A stretch of 64,000 bases of DNA. It comes from Camarhynchus parvulus (lineage: Eukaryota; Chordata; Aves; Passeriformes; Thraupidae). Numbering within the stretch: position 1 is the stretch's first letter; the number at the start of each line of letters is the position of its first letter. This document shows, in pieces, positions 62,421 to 64,000 of this stretch. The stretch is from assembly GCF_901933205.1 (NCBI RefSeq), contig NC_044571.1:59953994-60017993 (forward strand), in the 5' to 3' direction. The position numbers were made by a program, and so were the translations under genes. The notes below the pieces were generated by a model. It ran no database searches. It was not told the origin of the DNA and saw nothing but the letters and a program-made list of their open reading frames with translations.

Positions 62421-64000
62421 TCTGGTTCAGGCTTTTGTGGACAAACCTGGAAAGTATAAAATGCCAGACAAATCTAATTTTAAATAACTAAAGGATTACC
62501 CGATATTATACTGATGGGAAAAAAAATGGTCTCCATGGCTGGAGACAGACCAAGAAACAATACTCTGTCAAATTGCATTGACAGGACTTCTGGGCTGGAT
62601 CGACTCTTTTTGGTATTGAAATGATGCATTCACCCCCTCTCCTCTTATTTTGTTACCTAATAACTTTGCAACCCCAGGCCTGGATAAAAGAAGTCAGACT
62701 TTATGCTTTTCTAGCTTATGCATTTCCATCAAGGCTGAAGATTGCATGCCTGGGACTTGGCAATAACAGTATAGAGCAAGAGGAGAAGCAATAAACTTAT
62801 TATGTGTGTCAATAAAGTCAGCAAGTAAGTCTTGGAACACACACATGGAGTGAAACTGCTGAGTAAGGGAGAGAGACTTTTCCAATTATAACACCACATT
62901 AACACCCATGTCAGAGGTTGAAATATTAAAAAGCAGTTAACAGGTCTCTTGAGAAGCCCTGGTAATGCACAGCAGCTCTGCATACTTGCAGACAATCTAA
63001 AAAGCCACAACATTATCCCTTAATACCGCACACTTAATGTGCAGAGCTCAATTAGTGAAAGCTGTTCAGGAACTGAAATGTTAGTTCTGCTGGGAGATGC
63101 CCTGCCTGCAAACAGAAGTAACAGCACTGTGCACCCCAGGACCCAAATGTGCACTGCCAGGCTGGGACACTGCTGAGAGCTGTCTGAAAGCCAGCAGCTG
63201 GAGAAAAAAAGTCATGGTGCTGCTGCCTTTTTACACAGACAAATGTCCTTACTCATGACATGAGTAAGAACATACTCATGTCCTACTCATGTTACTCATG
63301 TCCTTACTTGGGTTTTCTACTGCCACCCACCACACCTGGTGCAGCAACACTTTGGTTCTAACAATCTTGAATGCAGTTTCAAGTATGTCATGTACCTCCA
63401 AGTAGAGCTAGATTTCTTTCACAGAGAGGTCTACCCCAGTTAGTTATTAAAACTCTGTATCTCTTGTGGCTCTTACACAATTCATTACTCTCAACCCACA
63501 GACTCTTTTACTGAATGTCATTGGGAAACACAGCATGTGTCCTTTCCAACCTCTAGCTGAAATGTTCTTATCAAATACATTTTCCAGCATGGGTGGCTTA
63601 GTGTCAGGGGTGCTAGAGCTGTCAGAAGTACCCCAGGCTCCATGCACACTCACCTGACTCCCACCTATCTCACAGTCCCACGCTACTGATGAGCGCATTG
63701 TCTGCTTCTCTGCCCTACAGCATTTTATGATCTTCACATCTGGCCTATGGGACACACATTGATGGACTAATGTCAGAATGGAAGTCCATGATTGTTCCCA
63801 GCTTATCTGCTGGAATTTGAATCACTGTTGTACTGCATCCATGCTTGGCCTGCCATTAGGCACACATGTAAAGTGTCTGTCCTCCTAGCTATTCGCTGGT
63901 TTAGGGGAGAAACTAACTCCTTGCTAAACAATATTTGCTTGCTTAGTATTGTACTATAATTGCATCTAAGTCACTGGAGAAGAGGCTTTAGTTTGTCTGT
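62421..64000. other. Intergenic sequence with no recognised gene
   Basis: No exon was recognised up to the window edge. A short palindrome and imperfect tandem repeat at 63245-63310 is listed separately. Confidence 0.5.
63245..63310 (+). repeat. Short palindrome with imperfect tandem ACTCATG repeats
   Basis: CTTACTCATG and CATGAGTAAG form perfect 10-bp inverted arms around one base (63248-63268). Four more copies of ACTCATG or close variants follow within 40 bp, several with TCCT between them. It looks like a small local duplication series grown from one motif. Confidence 0.8.

Noticed and set aside
1..64000. CRISPR arrays, operons, tRNA or rRNA genes
   Set aside because: No regularly spaced repeats with unique spacers, no cloverleaf-like sequence and no rRNA-like core were seen. 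The window is plainly vertebrate nuclear DNA.

Overview
This window looks like nuclear DNA from a bird. It is AT-rich and intron-rich. Its repeats are mostly 3' ends of CR1 LINEs of the avian type, plus one LTR of the avian ERVL type. I cannot name the species. There is no sign of prokaryotic organisation: no operons, no ribosome-binding sites, and no long ORF that is not explained by a repeat.

The only protein-coding gene I can support is the 3' end of a plus-strand gene at about 1-10,485. A 161-nt internal exon (1388-1548) and a terminal exon (6103-6249) join in frame across a 4.55-kb intron. Together they encode the last 101 residues of an AKAP-110-family A-kinase anchoring protein. AKAP11 is the best call and SPHKAP is the alternative. 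About 4.2 kb of probable 3' UTR follows, ending at one of two good polyadenylation signals (10197 and 10458). The intron holds an isolated CpG-rich patch at about 3.96-4.33 kb.

The remaining 53 kb (10.5-64 kb) is gene-free as far as I can read. It contains CR1 fragments at 14.8, 20.3, 20.8, 31.4-32.8 (one CR1 inserted inside another), 57.3 and 62.2 kb. It also contains a full-length-looking solo ERVL-type LTR (about 40.98-42.02 kb), a pair of diverged direct repeats 5.6 kb apart (24.66 and 30.28 kb), several old amniote repeat relics (23.66, 49.2, 49.6-49.9, 55.8-56.06 kb), simple repeats (CCCTTT at 51.36 kb, TATATG/CA at 56.43 kb), and short palindromes (42.23 and 63.25 kb). Some repeat-free AT-rich stretches (13.88, 39.95 and 54.24 kb) have the look of conserved non-coding elements, but this cannot be shown from one sequence.

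If the gene is AKAP11, the empty flank corresponds to the AKAP11-TNFSF11 (RANKL) interval. That interval is known in mammals to carry distant RANKL enhancers, so regulatory DNA is the most plausible cargo here. I found no convincing new multi-gene system. The points most worth a second look are the intronic CpG island, the direct-repeat pair, the nested CR1, and the candidate non-coding elements.
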